Source: UBA7672 sp041166025 (GTDB lineage Bacteria > Pseudomonadota > Alphaproteobacteria > Caulobacterales > Hyphomonadaceae). From it: DNA of 64,000 nt. How positions within the stretch are numbered: the first letter of the stretch is position 1; each line of letters opens with the position of its first letter. A program made the position numbers and the translations under genes. Location of the stretch: assembly GCA_041166025.1 (NCBI GenBank), contig JBEAMJ010000078.1:1-64000 (forward strand), read 5' to 3'. The notes below the pieces were generated by a model. The model was not told the DNA's origin and made no database searches. It worked only from the letters and a program-made list of their open reading frames with translations. Of this stretch, positions 32,309 to 40,826 are shown piece after piece.

Positions 32309-34810
32309 TCAACCGCGCAGGGTTGCGCCTGTGATTTTTGCCACGGCCTTGATGATGGACTGGGAGATCGCTTCGATCTCCTCATCCTTCATCGCCTGGC
32401 CGCGAGGCTGGAGCGTGACTTCGATCGCCACTGACTTCCTGCCTTCGCCGATGCTGGGCCCGCGATAGACGTCGAAGACCCGGGCGGTCGTGATCAGCCT
32501 GGGATCGGCCTTGAGGGCGGCGCGGGTGATGTCGCCGGCGGCCACCTTCTCCTCCACCACGAAGGCGAAGTCGCGGCGGATCGGGGTCTGGTCGGCCTTG
32601 TCCAGGACGGAGCGCGTCTTTGTGGGCTTGGCTTTGGCCTGCGGCAGGGCGTCGAGCGCCAGTTCGATGGCGATGACGGGTCCGTCGACGCGCAGCCGTT
32701 TAAGGAACGCGGGGTGAAGTTCGCCAAAGGTGGCGACAATCTGCTTTGGCCCGAGACGCAGCGTGCCGGCCCGGCCGGGATGCCAGTAGGGCGCATCGAC
32801 GGGGCCGATCTGGAACTTGTCGGGCGCCTGGTCGAGCGCGGCGAGCAGGGCGAAGAGATCAGCCTTCGCGGAGAAGGCGTTGTAGGGCGCGGGCTGCCCC
32901 TGCCAGTCGCGGCCCTTGGCGGCTTTCACCACGGCGGCGACATGCATGCGCTGGTCGGCCGGCTTGTCGCCTGGATAGACCGGGCCGGTCTCGAACAGGC
33001 GGACATCATCGGCGCCATGGTCGGCATTTCTCTGCGCGCCCTCTGCAAGGTTCGCAAGCATGGAGGGCCGCATGTAGTCGAGATCGGAGGCGATCGGATT
33101 GTCGATGGTGAGCGCGTCAGCCAGGTTGTTGGCGCCGCCGATCATCAAGGCGGCCTTTTCGTGATGCATGAAGGACCAGGTGACGGTTTCCAGGAAACCT
33201 CGCGCGGCGAGCACGCGACGAGCGGTGCGCACGCGGTTTTGAAGCGGCGTCACGACGACGCCGAGCGTGGCTGGCGTGGGCAGCTTCTCGTCGGGCAGCT
33301 TGTCATAGCCCTCGATGCGGATCAGTTCCTCGACGATGTCGGCGGAGCCTTCAACGTCGGGTCGCCAGGAGGGGACTTTGGTCGCCCAGATGGTGTCGGC
33401 ATCGTGCGTTGCCTTGGGCGGAACCACGGGCTCGAAGCCGAGCGAACGCAGGATCTGCTCCATGCGCCTGGGAGCCATGTCGAGGCCTGTAAGGCGCTTC
33501 ATGTCGCGTGGTTTGAAGGCGACGGGGGCGGGGCCATCGGGAACCTTTCCGGCCACGACAATTTCTGAAGCTTCCCCGCCGCAGGTTTCGAGGATCAGCC
33601 TGGTGGCGAGTTCGACGCCGTCGACGCATGAGTGCGGATCGATGCCGCGCTCGTTACGGAAGCGGGCGTCGGAGAGGATTCCGGTGGCGCGGCCAGTGCG
33701 GGCTGTGCGGTTGGCGTCGAAATATGCGCTCTCGATGAAGACATCGACGGTATCGATCGAGCAGCCCGTGCTCTCGCCGCCCATCACGCCGCCGAGGCCG
33801 ATGGCGCCGCTATCATCCGCGATCACGCACATGTCGGCGAGGTTGGAATAGGTCTTGCCGTCGAGTGCGAGGAAGCTGTCGTCCGCCGTTCCAAGGCGCG
33901 CGACGATGTCGCCCTTCAGTTTCTTCGCGTCGTAGACGTGCAGCGGGCGGCAGCGGTCGATCGAGATGTAGTTGGTTACGTCGACCAGCATGTTCTTCGG
34001 ATTGATGCCGATGGCCTTCAGGCGTTTCTGCATCCAGTCTGGAGAGGGCTTGTTCTTGACCCCCCGGATCAGGCGGCCGGCGAAGACGGGGCAGGCTGTC
34101 TCGTCCTCGATCCGGACGCTGACAGGGGATTTGAACTTGCCAGGGACGGGCTCGACCTTCGGCAGGTTGAACTTGCCGAGGCCCTTCGCGGCGAGATCGC
34201 GGGCGATGCCGGTGACACCGAGCCAGTCAGGCCGGTTGGGCGTCACTTCGAAGTCGATCACGGTGTCGAGGGCGAGCGCATCGGCAACCAGTGAGCCGAC
34301 CTTGAGGTTGTCGGGCAGTTCGATGATGCCGCCATCGGCGATAGCCTGCTCGTCGGAGAGACCGAGGGCGTGGGCGCGGGGCTGCCAGTCCTCGAAGCGG
34401 GCGATGCGCAGGCGGAAGGGATCCTCATCCGTCTGCATTTCGCCGCCGGAGCACAGCATGCCGTTGGAGACAACGCCGCGCACGGGCTTGGGCACGAGCG
34501 TGATGCCCGAGCCGGGAATGTAGGCGCCGATGGGCGCATAGGCCGTGACGAGGCCGGGGCGGGCGTTGAGGCCGCCGCAGACGATCTCCTTCATGCCATC
34601 GACGGTCTCGACCTGGCAGACCTGCAGCCTGTCGGCATTCGGGTGCTGCTTGGCGGAGACGATCTTCGCGACCGTGAACTGCTTCAGCGCCGCGCGCGGA
34701 TCGTGCGCCTCCTCGACTTCGAGGCCGGCCATGGTCATGGCCTCGAGGATCGCCGGGAGATCGGCGCTGGTGTCGAGATAGTCCTTCAGCCAGGGGAGGG
34801 TGAATTTCAT
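32309..34810 (-). CDS. pheT: Phenylalanine-tRNA ligase beta subunit
   Basis: An 833-residue subunit of the heterotetrameric ligase that charges tRNA-Phe. Domains in order are the N-terminal tRNA-binding fold (YLDTSADLPAILEAMTMAGL through ANRLQV-like sequence), the B3/B4 editing domain near 210-390, B5 near 410-480, the core domain with PSMLANLAEGAQRN, and the C-terminal anticodon-binding fold starting near PIRRDFAFVVEEK. The ATG at 34810 overlaps the stop of the upstream lipoprotein gene by four bases (ATGA). It faces cckA with only 20 bases between the stops. Confidence 0.97.
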   Translation of the reverse strand: MKFTLPWLKDYLDTSADLPAILEAMTMAGLEVEEAHDPRAALKQFTVAKIVSAKQHPNADRLQVCQVETVDGMKEIVCGGLNARPGLVTAYAPIGAYIPGSGITLVPKPVRGVVSNGMLCSGGEMQTDEDPFRLRIARFEDWQPRAHALGLSDEQAIADGGIIELPDNLKVGSLVADALALDTVIDFEVTPNRPDWLGVTGIARDLAAKGLGKFNLPKVEPVPGKFKSPVSVRIEDETACPVFAGRLIRGVKNKPSPDWMQKRLKAIGINPKNMLVDVTNYISIDRCRPLHVYDAKKLKGDIVARLGTADDSFLALDGKTYSNLADMCVIADDSGAIGLGGVMGGESTGCSIDTVDVFIESAYFDANRTARTGRATGILSDARFRNERGIDPHSCVDGVELATRLILETCGGEASEIVVAGKVPDGPAPVAFKPRDMKRLTGLDMAPRRMEQILRSLGFEPVVPPKATHDADTIWATKVPSWRPDVEGSADIVEELIRIEGYDKLPDEKLPTPATLGVVVTPLQNRVRTARRVLAARGFLETVTWSFMHHEKAALMIGGANNLADALTIDNPIASDLDYMRPSMLANLAEGAQRNADHGADDVRLFETGPVYPGDKPADQRMHVAAVVKAAKGRDWQGQPAPYNAFSAKADLFALLAALDQAPDKFQIGPVDAPYWHPGRAGTLRLGPKQIVATFGELHPAFLKRLRVDGPVIAIELALDALPQAKAKPTKTRSVLDKADQTPIRRDFAFVVEEKVAAGDITRAALKADPRLITTARVFDVYRGPSIGEGRKSVAIEVTLQPRGQAMKDEEIEAISQSIIKAVAKITGATLRG

Positions 34811-35250
34811 TGGTTTGACCTGACGTGTTGTACGCGGGCGCCATTCAGATGCGGCGCGGCCGAGCCGTGGCAGAACCCGCCTGCATAGACAATTCGGTTC
34901 GGAGCCTGCGCGGCCTCGACAGCGCGGTTTGCAAGTACACAGCTGATGTCGACCTGCCCGACTACGCGGACAGATTTGCCGTCAAGGGATTCAGGAATTG
35001 GGCTGCGAGCCTCGGACATCTGGATGCCTAGGGCGCCCGGGCCGTAGATTCCCAGATCAGCATTGCTGTTGGCAAGCACCCAGGATCGGATCTCGCCGAC
35101 TTTCAGGACGCCGTCGACCGTGACCCATCTTTCCGACCAAGCGTCCGGGTTGGCGGTGATGTCACGAATCATCGCGAAGACGGGCGTCGCGTCCGACGTT
35201 GTAGCGCAGGCTGCCATCGGCAGGGCAGCGAGAAGCGCCAGCGTTCTCAC
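34807..35250 (-). CDS. Small lipoprotein interposed between pheS and pheT
   Basis: A 147-residue protein with a signal peptide and lipobox (LPMAACAT). The mature sequence has WVTVDGVLKVGEIRSWVLA and an SVRVVGQVDISCVL region with two further cysteines (SCVL and GGFCHG). The GTG start at 35250 overlaps the pheS stop by four bases (GTGA), and its stop overlaps the pheT start by four bases. GGGGGGA lies just upstream. The gene is thus translationally locked into the phe operon, although its envelope location has no obvious link to tRNA charging. No family was recognised; an OB-like fold is possible. Confidence 0.8.
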   Translation of the reverse strand: MRTLALLAALPMAACATTSDATPVFAMIRDITANPDAWSERWVTVDGVLKVGEIRSWVLANSNADLGIYGPGALGIQMSEARSPIPESLDGKSVRVVGQVDISCVLANRAVEAAQAPNRIVYAGGFCHGSAAPHLNGARVQHVRSNQ

Positions 35251-36332
35251 GACAATCCCCCCGTCACCGTCGGTAGCAGCCATGGCTTGAAGCCGTAGTG
35301 TTTGATCCACTCCACGTCGGCTTCGAAGTAGGGGCGCAGGTCGGGCATGCCGTATTTGAGCATGGCAAGGCGATCGACGCCGAGACCGAAGGCGAAGCCC
35401 TGATATTTGTCAGGGTCGATGTTGCAGGCGCGGAGCACGTTGGGGTGCACCATCCCGCAGCCGAGAATCTCGAGCCAGTCATCGCCCTGGCCGATCTTGA
35501 TCTCGCCGCCGGAGCGGTCGCAGCGGATATCCATCTCCGCGCTCGGCTCGGTGAACGGGAAGAAGTGCGGCCGGAAGCGCGACTGCGTGGTGGGCACTTC
35601 GAAGAAGCGCGAGAAGGCTTCGGTGAGGCAGGTCTTGAGGTGACCCATATGCACCATCTCGTCGACGACGAGACCTTCGACCTGGTGGAACATGGGCGTG
35701 TGCGTCGCGTCCCAGTCCTTGCGGTAGACGCGGCCGGGCGCGATCACGCGGATCGGCGGCTTGGAGTTCAGCATCGCTCGCACCTGGATGGGCGAGGTAT
35801 GCGTGCGCAGCAGCTTCCGCGTGCCGTCGGCCGCGGGCTTCATGAAGAAAGTGTCGTGCATCTCCCGGGCGGGATGGCCCGGCGGGAAGTTGAGCGCGGT
35901 GAAGTTGTGGAAGTCGTCCTCGATGTCCGGACCTTCGGCGACGGCGAAGCCCATGTCGGCGAAGATGGCGGCGAGCTCCTCGAACACCTGCATCACGGGA
36001 TGCAGCGCGCCCACCGGCTCGAAGCGCGGCGGTAGCGTGAGGTCTTCGCGTTCGGCTTCGAGGCGCGCGTTGAGGGCCACGAGTTCGAGGTTTGCCTTGC
36101 GCTCCGAGATCGCGGCCGTGAGGCGATCCTTCAGGCCGTTGAGGGCGGGGCCCGCCGTCTTGCGCTCCTCAGGCGACATGCCCCCGAGGTCGCGCATCAG
36201 CAGAGAGACGCGGCCCTTCTTGCCGAGTTCGGCCACGCGGATCGCCTCGAGCGCCGCCTCATCAGACGCAGAAGCGATTGCCGTGGCGGCGCTCGCCTCG
36301 ATCTCTGCAACCTGTTGTTCGATGGCCATCAT
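35247..36332 (-). CDS. pheS: Phenylalanine-tRNA ligase alpha subunit
   Basis: A 361-residue catalytic subunit. An N-terminal coiled coil of about 85 residues is followed by the class II core. Motif 2 is seen in RTHTSPIQVRAML with GRVYRKDWDATHTPMFHQVE, and motif 3 in FGLGVDRLAMLKYGMPDLR. The usual GEIKIGQGDDWLEILGCGMV segment of the active site is present. The start may be either of two adjacent ATG codons at 36332 or 36329. It lies 97 bases downstream of rplT. Confidence 0.97.
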   Translation of the reverse strand: MMAIEQQVAEIEASAATAIASASDEAALEAIRVAELGKKGRVSLLMRDLGGMSPEERKTAGPALNGLKDRLTAAISERKANLELVALNARLEAEREDLTLPPRFEPVGALHPVMQVFEELAAIFADMGFAVAEGPDIEDDFHNFTALNFPPGHPAREMHDTFFMKPAADGTRKLLRTHTSPIQVRAMLNSKPPIRVIAPGRVYRKDWDATHTPMFHQVEGLVVDEMVHMGHLKTCLTEAFSRFFEVPTTQSRFRPHFFPFTEPSAEMDIRCDRSGGEIKIGQGDDWLEILGCGMVHPNVLRACNIDPDKYQGFAFGLGVDRLAMLKYGMPDLRPYFEADVEWIKHYGFKPWLLPTVTGGLS

Positions 36333-36429
36333 GGACTCGTGCGTCTGTTAAGGTCGCACGGGGCCAAAGTCCGCCCCGCGCAGCGCGGTCGGAACTAGCG
36401 GAGAAAGGCTTCGGTGAGAACTCTGGCGA

Positions 36430-36792
36430 TTAAGCCAGCGCCGCCCGGGCCTTCTCCACCAGGGCGGTAAAGGCGGCCGGCTCGTGCATGGCGAGATCGG
36501 CCATCACCTTGCGGTCGACGCCGAGGCCAGCCTTGGTCAGGCCGTCGATGAATCGCGAATACGTCAGCTTGTCATCGACCGCGCGGACGGCGGCGTTGAT
36601 GCGCTGGATCCAGAGCGAGCGGAAATTGCGCTTCTTCTGCTTCCGGCCCTTGTAGGCGTTGACGCCGGCTTTGACGACGGCGGCCTGGGCGGTGCGGAAG
36701 GTGTTCTTGCGGCGACCGTAAAAGCCTTTGGCGGCCTTGATGACCTTGCGGTGACGGGCGTGGGCCGGAACTCGGCCGCGGGCGCGTGGCAT
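36430..36792 (-). CDS. rplT: 50S ribosomal protein L20
   Basis: A 120-residue ribosomal protein that binds 23S rRNA and, in other bacteria, represses its own operon. The sequence ARGRVPAHARHRKVIKAAKG followed by FYGRRKNTFRTA is highly typical, and the length matches the family. GGAG precedes the start. It follows rpmI by 45 bases. Confidence 0.98.
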   Translation of the reverse strand: MPRARGRVPAHARHRKVIKAAKGFYGRRKNTFRTAQAAVVKAGVNAYKGRKQKKRNFRSLWIQRINAAVRAVDDKLTYSRFIDGLTKAGLGVDRKVMADLAMHEPAAFTALVEKARAALA

Positions 36793-36837
36793 GGGGAAAA
36801 CTCCGTTATCTGATCAGGTGTGGGTCTGCGCCGGCGT

Positions 36838-37044
36838 CTACTTGACGCCGTAGGGCAGGAACTTCTTCACGATGCGGGGGGTGTCAGACTCGGACACGAC
36901 TTCCGTGCCGCGGTTCTGGCGGATGTACTTCGCATTGTGGCTGATCAGTCGGTGGCGCTTGCCGGCGACGCCGTGCTTGAGCTTACCCGACGCGGTTTGC
37001 GAGAACCGCTTTGCAGCGGCCTGCTTGGTCTTCATCTTCGGCAT
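36838..37044 (-). CDS. rpmI: 50S ribosomal protein L35
   Basis: A 68-residue ribosomal protein with the standard start MPKMKTKQAAAKRF and the motif GVAGKRHRLISHN. The ribosome site is AGGAG. In most bacteria infC stands directly upstream; here the gene before it is a thioredoxin-fold protein, and about 2 kb of envelope genes separate it from infC. Confidence 0.97.
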   Translation of the reverse strand: MPKMKTKQAAAKRFSQTASGKLKHGVAGKRHRLISHNAKYIRQNRGTEVVSESDTPRIVKKFLPYGVK

Positions 37045-37211
37045 TTCGGTCTCCTGTTGGCGACAGTCCGACCCGGTAATTTTCCTAAGAAAATCAACGG
37101 CGCGACGCCTGAAAAAGTCCCGGGAGGCATGCCATTAGCCTGTCCGGTCCTGTGGAAGGCGGGGTTTATACGCGGGAAGCGCCGAAAAGCAAGGCGTCGG
37201 GGGGGCGGTGC

Positions 37212-37787
37212 CTACTTCAGCTTCCGCGCCGCCTCCAGCACCACCTCGTTCGGCGGGCGCTTCTGGTAGGCCTCTTCGTAGAGCTTCGCCTTCACCGTGC
37301 CGTCGGCGGCGACGAAGAGGATGATGGGGTGGGGAATGCCCTCGAACCGCGCTTTGCCGTTCATCGCCTCATTGCGCAGGCCGAACGCGTCGATCGTCTT
37401 CGAACCCGGGTCGGACATGAGGTCGTAGGTGATGCCGCCGGCCTTCGAGAAGGTATCGAGGACCTGGGTCGAATCGTAGGAGATCGCCGTCATCGGCCAG
37501 CCCATGGCGTCGAGTTCGCCGGCGATCTTGTTCAGAGTGTTGAGCTGCAGCTTGCAGAACGGGCACCAGTCGGCCGACCGGACGAAGACCAGCGTTGCGC
37601 CCTTTGCGCCGGTTACGGATTTCAGCCCGTGCGGCTTGCCCGACGTGTCGACAACCGAGATGTCGGGCGCCTTTGCACCGATCTTGGGCCCCAGTTCCGT
37701 GCCGGCCGGCAGCTGGGCGAGGGCCGGCAGGGCTGCGGCGCCGACAGGTCCCAGCGCCAGCGCCAGCGCAACGATCAGTTTTCTCAT
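37212..37787 (-). CDS. Exported thioredoxin-fold protein (AhpC/TSA or redoxin type)
   Basis: A 191-residue protein with an N-terminal signal peptide ending near LPALAQ. The fold is shown by GAKAPDISVVDTSGKPHGLK, the active motif ADWCPFCKLQ and the cis-proline region GIPHPIILFVAADG. A CPFC pair suggests disulfide chemistry or peroxide reduction in the periplasm. The gene is between the I78 inhibitor gene and rpmI on the same strand. Confidence 0.88.
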   Translation of the reverse strand: MRKLIVALALALGPVGAAALPALAQLPAGTELGPKIGAKAPDISVVDTSGKPHGLKSVTGAKGATLVFVRSADWCPFCKLQLNTLNKIAGELDAMGWPMTAISYDSTQVLDTFSKAGGITYDLMSDPGSKTIDAFGLRNEAMNGKARFEGIPHPIILFVAADGTVKAKLYEEAYQKRPPNEVVLEAARKLK

Positions 37788-37940
37788 GGCGTGCTCCCCT
37801 GATGCCGGTTCTTCCGGCGTGTTGGGGTAGTTTCGCGCGAGCAGGGCAATTGGTTACAGCGCCTGTCTCGAGTCGGCAGCGCTCAGTAGCACCTCCTGGT
37901 GAGGCGCAGCGACCTTCATGCCGTCGCTCCTTCGAGCAGG

Positions 37941-38291
37941 TCAGGTGCAGCGGAAGCCGGTAATGACGTCGGCGGCGTCAATGTCCACGTTCAGCCGATC
38001 GGCGCGATAATCCATCGTCACCTGCGTGTTCGGGCGAATGTAGCGGACATTGGGGCCTTCGGGCGGGACGCCCGGATCGGCGATCGGCTTGCCGACCAGC
38101 GCCGCATACTGCGCAGCGCCGCAGGTGTCGGCGCCGGCCGGGTCCGCCGGCGGGGGCTGCGGCAGCGGTTGCGGCTCGGTCGGAGCGGCGGCAGAGGGTT
38201 CCGCCGCCGGTGTTTCCGGCGCGGGTTCGGATGCGGGCGTGCACGCCATCAGCGCGGTTCCGGCGAGCAGGGCGACGAGCAAGGTTTTCAT
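37941..38291 (-). CDS. I78-family peptidase inhibitor-like lipoprotein
   Basis: A 116-residue lipoprotein. The lipobox LMAC is near residue 17 and is followed by a proline- and glutamate-rich linker. The folded part, GKPIADPGVPPEGPNVRYI followed by QVTMDYRADRLNVDID, matches the potato-inhibitor-like I78 family. These proteins probably protect the envelope against proteases. The ATG at 38291 is preferred because the lipoprotein signal begins there. Confidence 0.85.
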   Translation of the reverse strand: MKTLLVALLAGTALMACTPASEPAPETPAAEPSAAAPTEPQPLPQPPPADPAGADTCGAAQYAALVGKPIADPGVPPEGPNVRYIRPNTQVTMDYRADRLNVDIDAADVITGFRCT

Positions 38292-38338
38292 GGCCGTGAG
38301 AGTAGACTGTGGCACGCCGCCGGCAAGTGAAGGTGCGG

Positions 38339-39034
38339 TTAGGCGCAGGCCTGTCGCACGACCTCCGCGATCATCGCGCTGATGCTGGGATGGTTGAGAC
38401 TGATGAGGTCCTGGCCGGCCTCTTCCATGTAGATGCGGATGTCTGGTGTTGAGCTGGCTGCGCAGTGACGGTCGCGGTAGGCCGGATCGACGCGGACGTG
38501 AAGCTGGCTGATCATTTCGAGTTCGCCATGGCCGCGGCCATGCTCGGCGACGAGATCCTGGATCACCTTGTCGATTTCTGCGGTGCGTGCAGCCCAGCCA
38601 CCCGCGTCGGTGAGGCGGACGATCTCGTAGCCGGGCGGGTATTCCGGGCGCGTGCCGGCGGTTGCGATTTCGGCCTTCAGCGGCAGCGTCGTCTCGAATT
38701 TCGGCTCGCCGCGCAGCTTGATCACAGCGTTGAGGTCCCAGGGACCGATGCCGTGAATGCCGGGCGGCAGCACCCAGACAAAATGCTGGCGCGCCGGATC
38801 GAACTGGGTTGCGATCGCCGCGAGCGGCGCATCATCAGCAGCCGGAGCGGCCGGTGCAGGGGCTGGCGCCGGCGTGTTGCCGGTCCCCGCCTCGCCTGCA
38901 TAGGGCGCCGTCTGCAGCGAGGCATGGCCCGAGGATGGGCCGGCCGCCGGTGTGGCTTCCTGGGCCTGACACGCCCCCAGCACGCAAGCGGCGACGATGG
39001 CCGCAGCAGTCCTGACCCTCACGCGCGTCTCCAC
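38339..39034 (-). CDS. Lipoprotein of unknown function downstream of infC
   Basis: A 231-residue lipoprotein with lipobox LGAC near residue 22 and an alanine/proline linker. The folded region has QHFVWVLPPGIHGIGPWDLN, YEIVRLTDAGGW and a C-terminal STPDIRIYMEEAGQDLI. It lies 21 bases after infC and is probably co-transcribed with it. I recognise no family. Confidence 0.75.
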   Translation of the reverse strand: METRVRVRTAAAIVAACVLGACQAQEATPAAGPSSGHASLQTAPYAGEAGTGNTPAPAPAPAAPAADDAPLAAIATQFDPARQHFVWVLPPGIHGIGPWDLNAVIKLRGEPKFETTLPLKAEIATAGTRPEYPPGYEIVRLTDAGGWAARTAEIDKVIQDLVAEHGRGHGELEMISQLHVRVDPAYRDRHCAASSTPDIRIYMEEAGQDLISLNHPSISAMIAEVVRQACA

Positions 39035-39055
39035 CCTGCTGAATTGTCGGTCCGC

Positions 39056-39595
39056 TCAGCGCGGCGACAGGACCATCACCATTTGCCGGCCTTCGAGTCG
39101 CGGTTCGGATTCCACCTTGGCGACGTCGGCGAACTCGGCTTTCACCTTGGCCAGCAATTCCATGCCAAGATGCTGGTGCGCCATCTCGCGGCCGCGGAAG
39201 CGCATGGTGATCTTCACCTTGTCGCCTTCCTCGAAGAAGCGGCGAATTGAACGGCCCTTCACCTCGTAATCGTGCTTGTCGATGTTGGGGCGGAGCTTGA
39301 TCTCCTTGAGATCGGCCGAACGCTGCTTCTTGCGCGCCTCAGCCTTCTTCTTCTGCTCGGCGAAGCGCTGCTTGCCGTAGTCGGAGATCTTGACCACCGG
39401 AGGATCGTTGTCCGGGGCGACCATCACCAGGTCGAGCCCGGCCTCCTTGGCCGCATCGAGCGCGGCGTCGATCGGCATTTCGCCCTGCTTCTCGCCTTTT
39501 TCGTCGATCAGGAGGACGCGCGTTGCGCGGATATCCTCGTTGATCTGCGGACCTTCCTTCTTGGGCGACTGGGCCGCTTGGGGACGCTGCGCGAT
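39056..39595 (-). CDS. infC: Translation initiation factor IF-3 (ATC start)
   Basis: A 179-residue factor that binds the 30S subunit and proofreads start codons. The N-terminal domain has INEDIRATRVLLIDEKGEKQ, and the C-terminal domain contains EIKLRPNIDKHDYEVKGRS. No ATG, GTG or TTG is well placed. An ATC at 39595, reading (M)AQRPQAAQSP, follows AGGAG with seven bases of spacing. IF-3 genes commonly use AUU or similar non-AUG starts, through which IF-3 limits its own synthesis, so ATC is the likely start. A reading frame to 39721 would overlap the upstream gene. Confidence 0.93.
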   Translation of the reverse strand: MAQRPQAAQSPKKEGPQINEDIRATRVLLIDEKGEKQGEMPIDAALDAAKEAGLDLVMVAPDNDPPVVKISDYGKQRFAEQKKKAEARKKQRSADLKEIKLRPNIDKHDYEVKGRSIRRFFEEGDKVKITMRFRGREMAHQHLGMELLAKVKAEFADVAKVESEPRLEGRQMVMVLSPR

Positions 39596-39665
39596 GGTCG
39601 TTCTCCTGTGTGACGTCCGGGCTGGGGCGCCGGCCGGGTCAATATGCCTGCGAATGCAGCAATTT

Positions 39666-40826
39666 TCAAGAATTCTGGCCCTCTGCAAGGGCCTTCTCGG
39701 ATTCCGCCGGTTCGGGATCAACCGGGGGTGGGGGCTTCATGCTTGCTGGCAGCACGCCCAGCCCCCAGGCGGCGCGCTTGACGTCCTCGACGCCGATCTG
39801 CTCCAGGGTCGGGGAAATCAGCAGCATCATCGGCCCGCCGCGCGGGGCAGCCCGGCCAAGGCGGGTCTTGGGGTTCCAGACGCTGTGGAGATCCAGCGCC
39901 ATCTCATCGTTCCATTCCTGGGCGAACAGGCAGACCCCGGGAGCGCGGGCGGCGGCGGCAAGGTGCATCGGGCCGGTATCGCCGCCGATCGCCAGCAGTG
40001 CGCGCTCGGACAGGGTCGCCAGCTGGAAGAGATCGGTTCGCCCGATGAGGCTCTTGGCGCGCGGTTCCTTACGCTGGATCTGGACGCCGATATCGCCTTC
40101 CGCCTTGCCCCCGAGAATCACCGGCGTGACACCATGACTGGCGAACCAGCTGGACAGGGCGATGAAACGGTCGATCGGCCAGCGCTTTTCGGGATGTTCG
40201 GCTGACGATCCGGGAATGATCAGGGCATAGGGCCCGTTGAGGCCGAAAAAGGCGGGCTGGAACCGTGGTGGATCGCGGAAAGCGGGGCGGATCCAGTCGA
40301 GACTGGGGGCGAGGTCCTGGCCGATGATCCAGCCCGTGGGATCGCCCGGCGGCTTGGGGCCGAGGCCGGCATGGACCAGCTGTTCGGCCAGCCGGTCGAA
40401 ATTGTGCATTTCGGCGCGTTCAGGGTTCACATGCTGGTGCGAAGCCCCCTTGGCCGCGCCCGACCAGAGCGGCTTCTTGCCGGTGAGGCCGACGAAGTAC
40501 TGTGAGGTCCGGTCATTGTTCTGGAAGTCGTAGACCATGTCGTAATTGGCGGCGCGGAGCCGCCGGATCAGGTCGGTCCGGCCCTTGATGTCGCGCGGGC
40601 GGCCATCGGCCTCGACGATGTCGAAATAGGGGCAGGCTTTTGCAAACACTTCGAATGGCTCAGTGGTGAGCAGCGTAATCCGCGCTGACGGATGGGTTGC
40701 CCGGACGACTCGCATGGCGCCCAGCGCCTGCATGAAATCGCCCAGCGCACCGAGCTTGATCACCAGTACCCGGCGCAGCGTGTCGCCGGGGTTGGGGGGT
40801 GGTGTGAAGGTGTCGAGCATGGTCAT
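39666..40826 (-). CDS. Glycosyltransferase family 9 protein (heptosyltransferase-like)
   Basis: A 386-residue enzyme. The N-terminal domain begins RVLVIKLGALGDFMQALGAM, the hallmark of ADP-heptose:LPS transferases. The C-terminal domain has YALIIPGSSAEHPEKRWP and AIGGDTGPMHLAAA. It likely adds a sugar to lipopolysaccharide or another surface glycan. The ATG at 40826 overlaps the stop of the preceding glycosyltransferase gene by four bases, so the two are coupled. Confidence 0.92.
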   Translation of the reverse strand: MTMLDTFTPPPNPGDTLRRVLVIKLGALGDFMQALGAMRVVRATHPSARITLLTTEPFEVFAKACPYFDIVEADGRPRDIKGRTDLIRRLRAANYDMVYDFQNNDRTSQYFVGLTGKKPLWSGAAKGASHQHVNPERAEMHNFDRLAEQLVHAGLGPKPPGDPTGWIIGQDLAPSLDWIRPAFRDPPRFQPAFFGLNGPYALIIPGSSAEHPEKRWPIDRFIALSSWFASHGVTPVILGGKAEGDIGVQIQRKEPRAKSLIGRTDLFQLATLSERALLAIGGDTGPMHLAAAARAPGVCLFAQEWNDEMALDLHSVWNPKTRLGRAAPRGGPMMLLISPTLEQIGVEDVKRAAWGLGVLPASMKPPPPVDPEPAESEKALAEGQNS

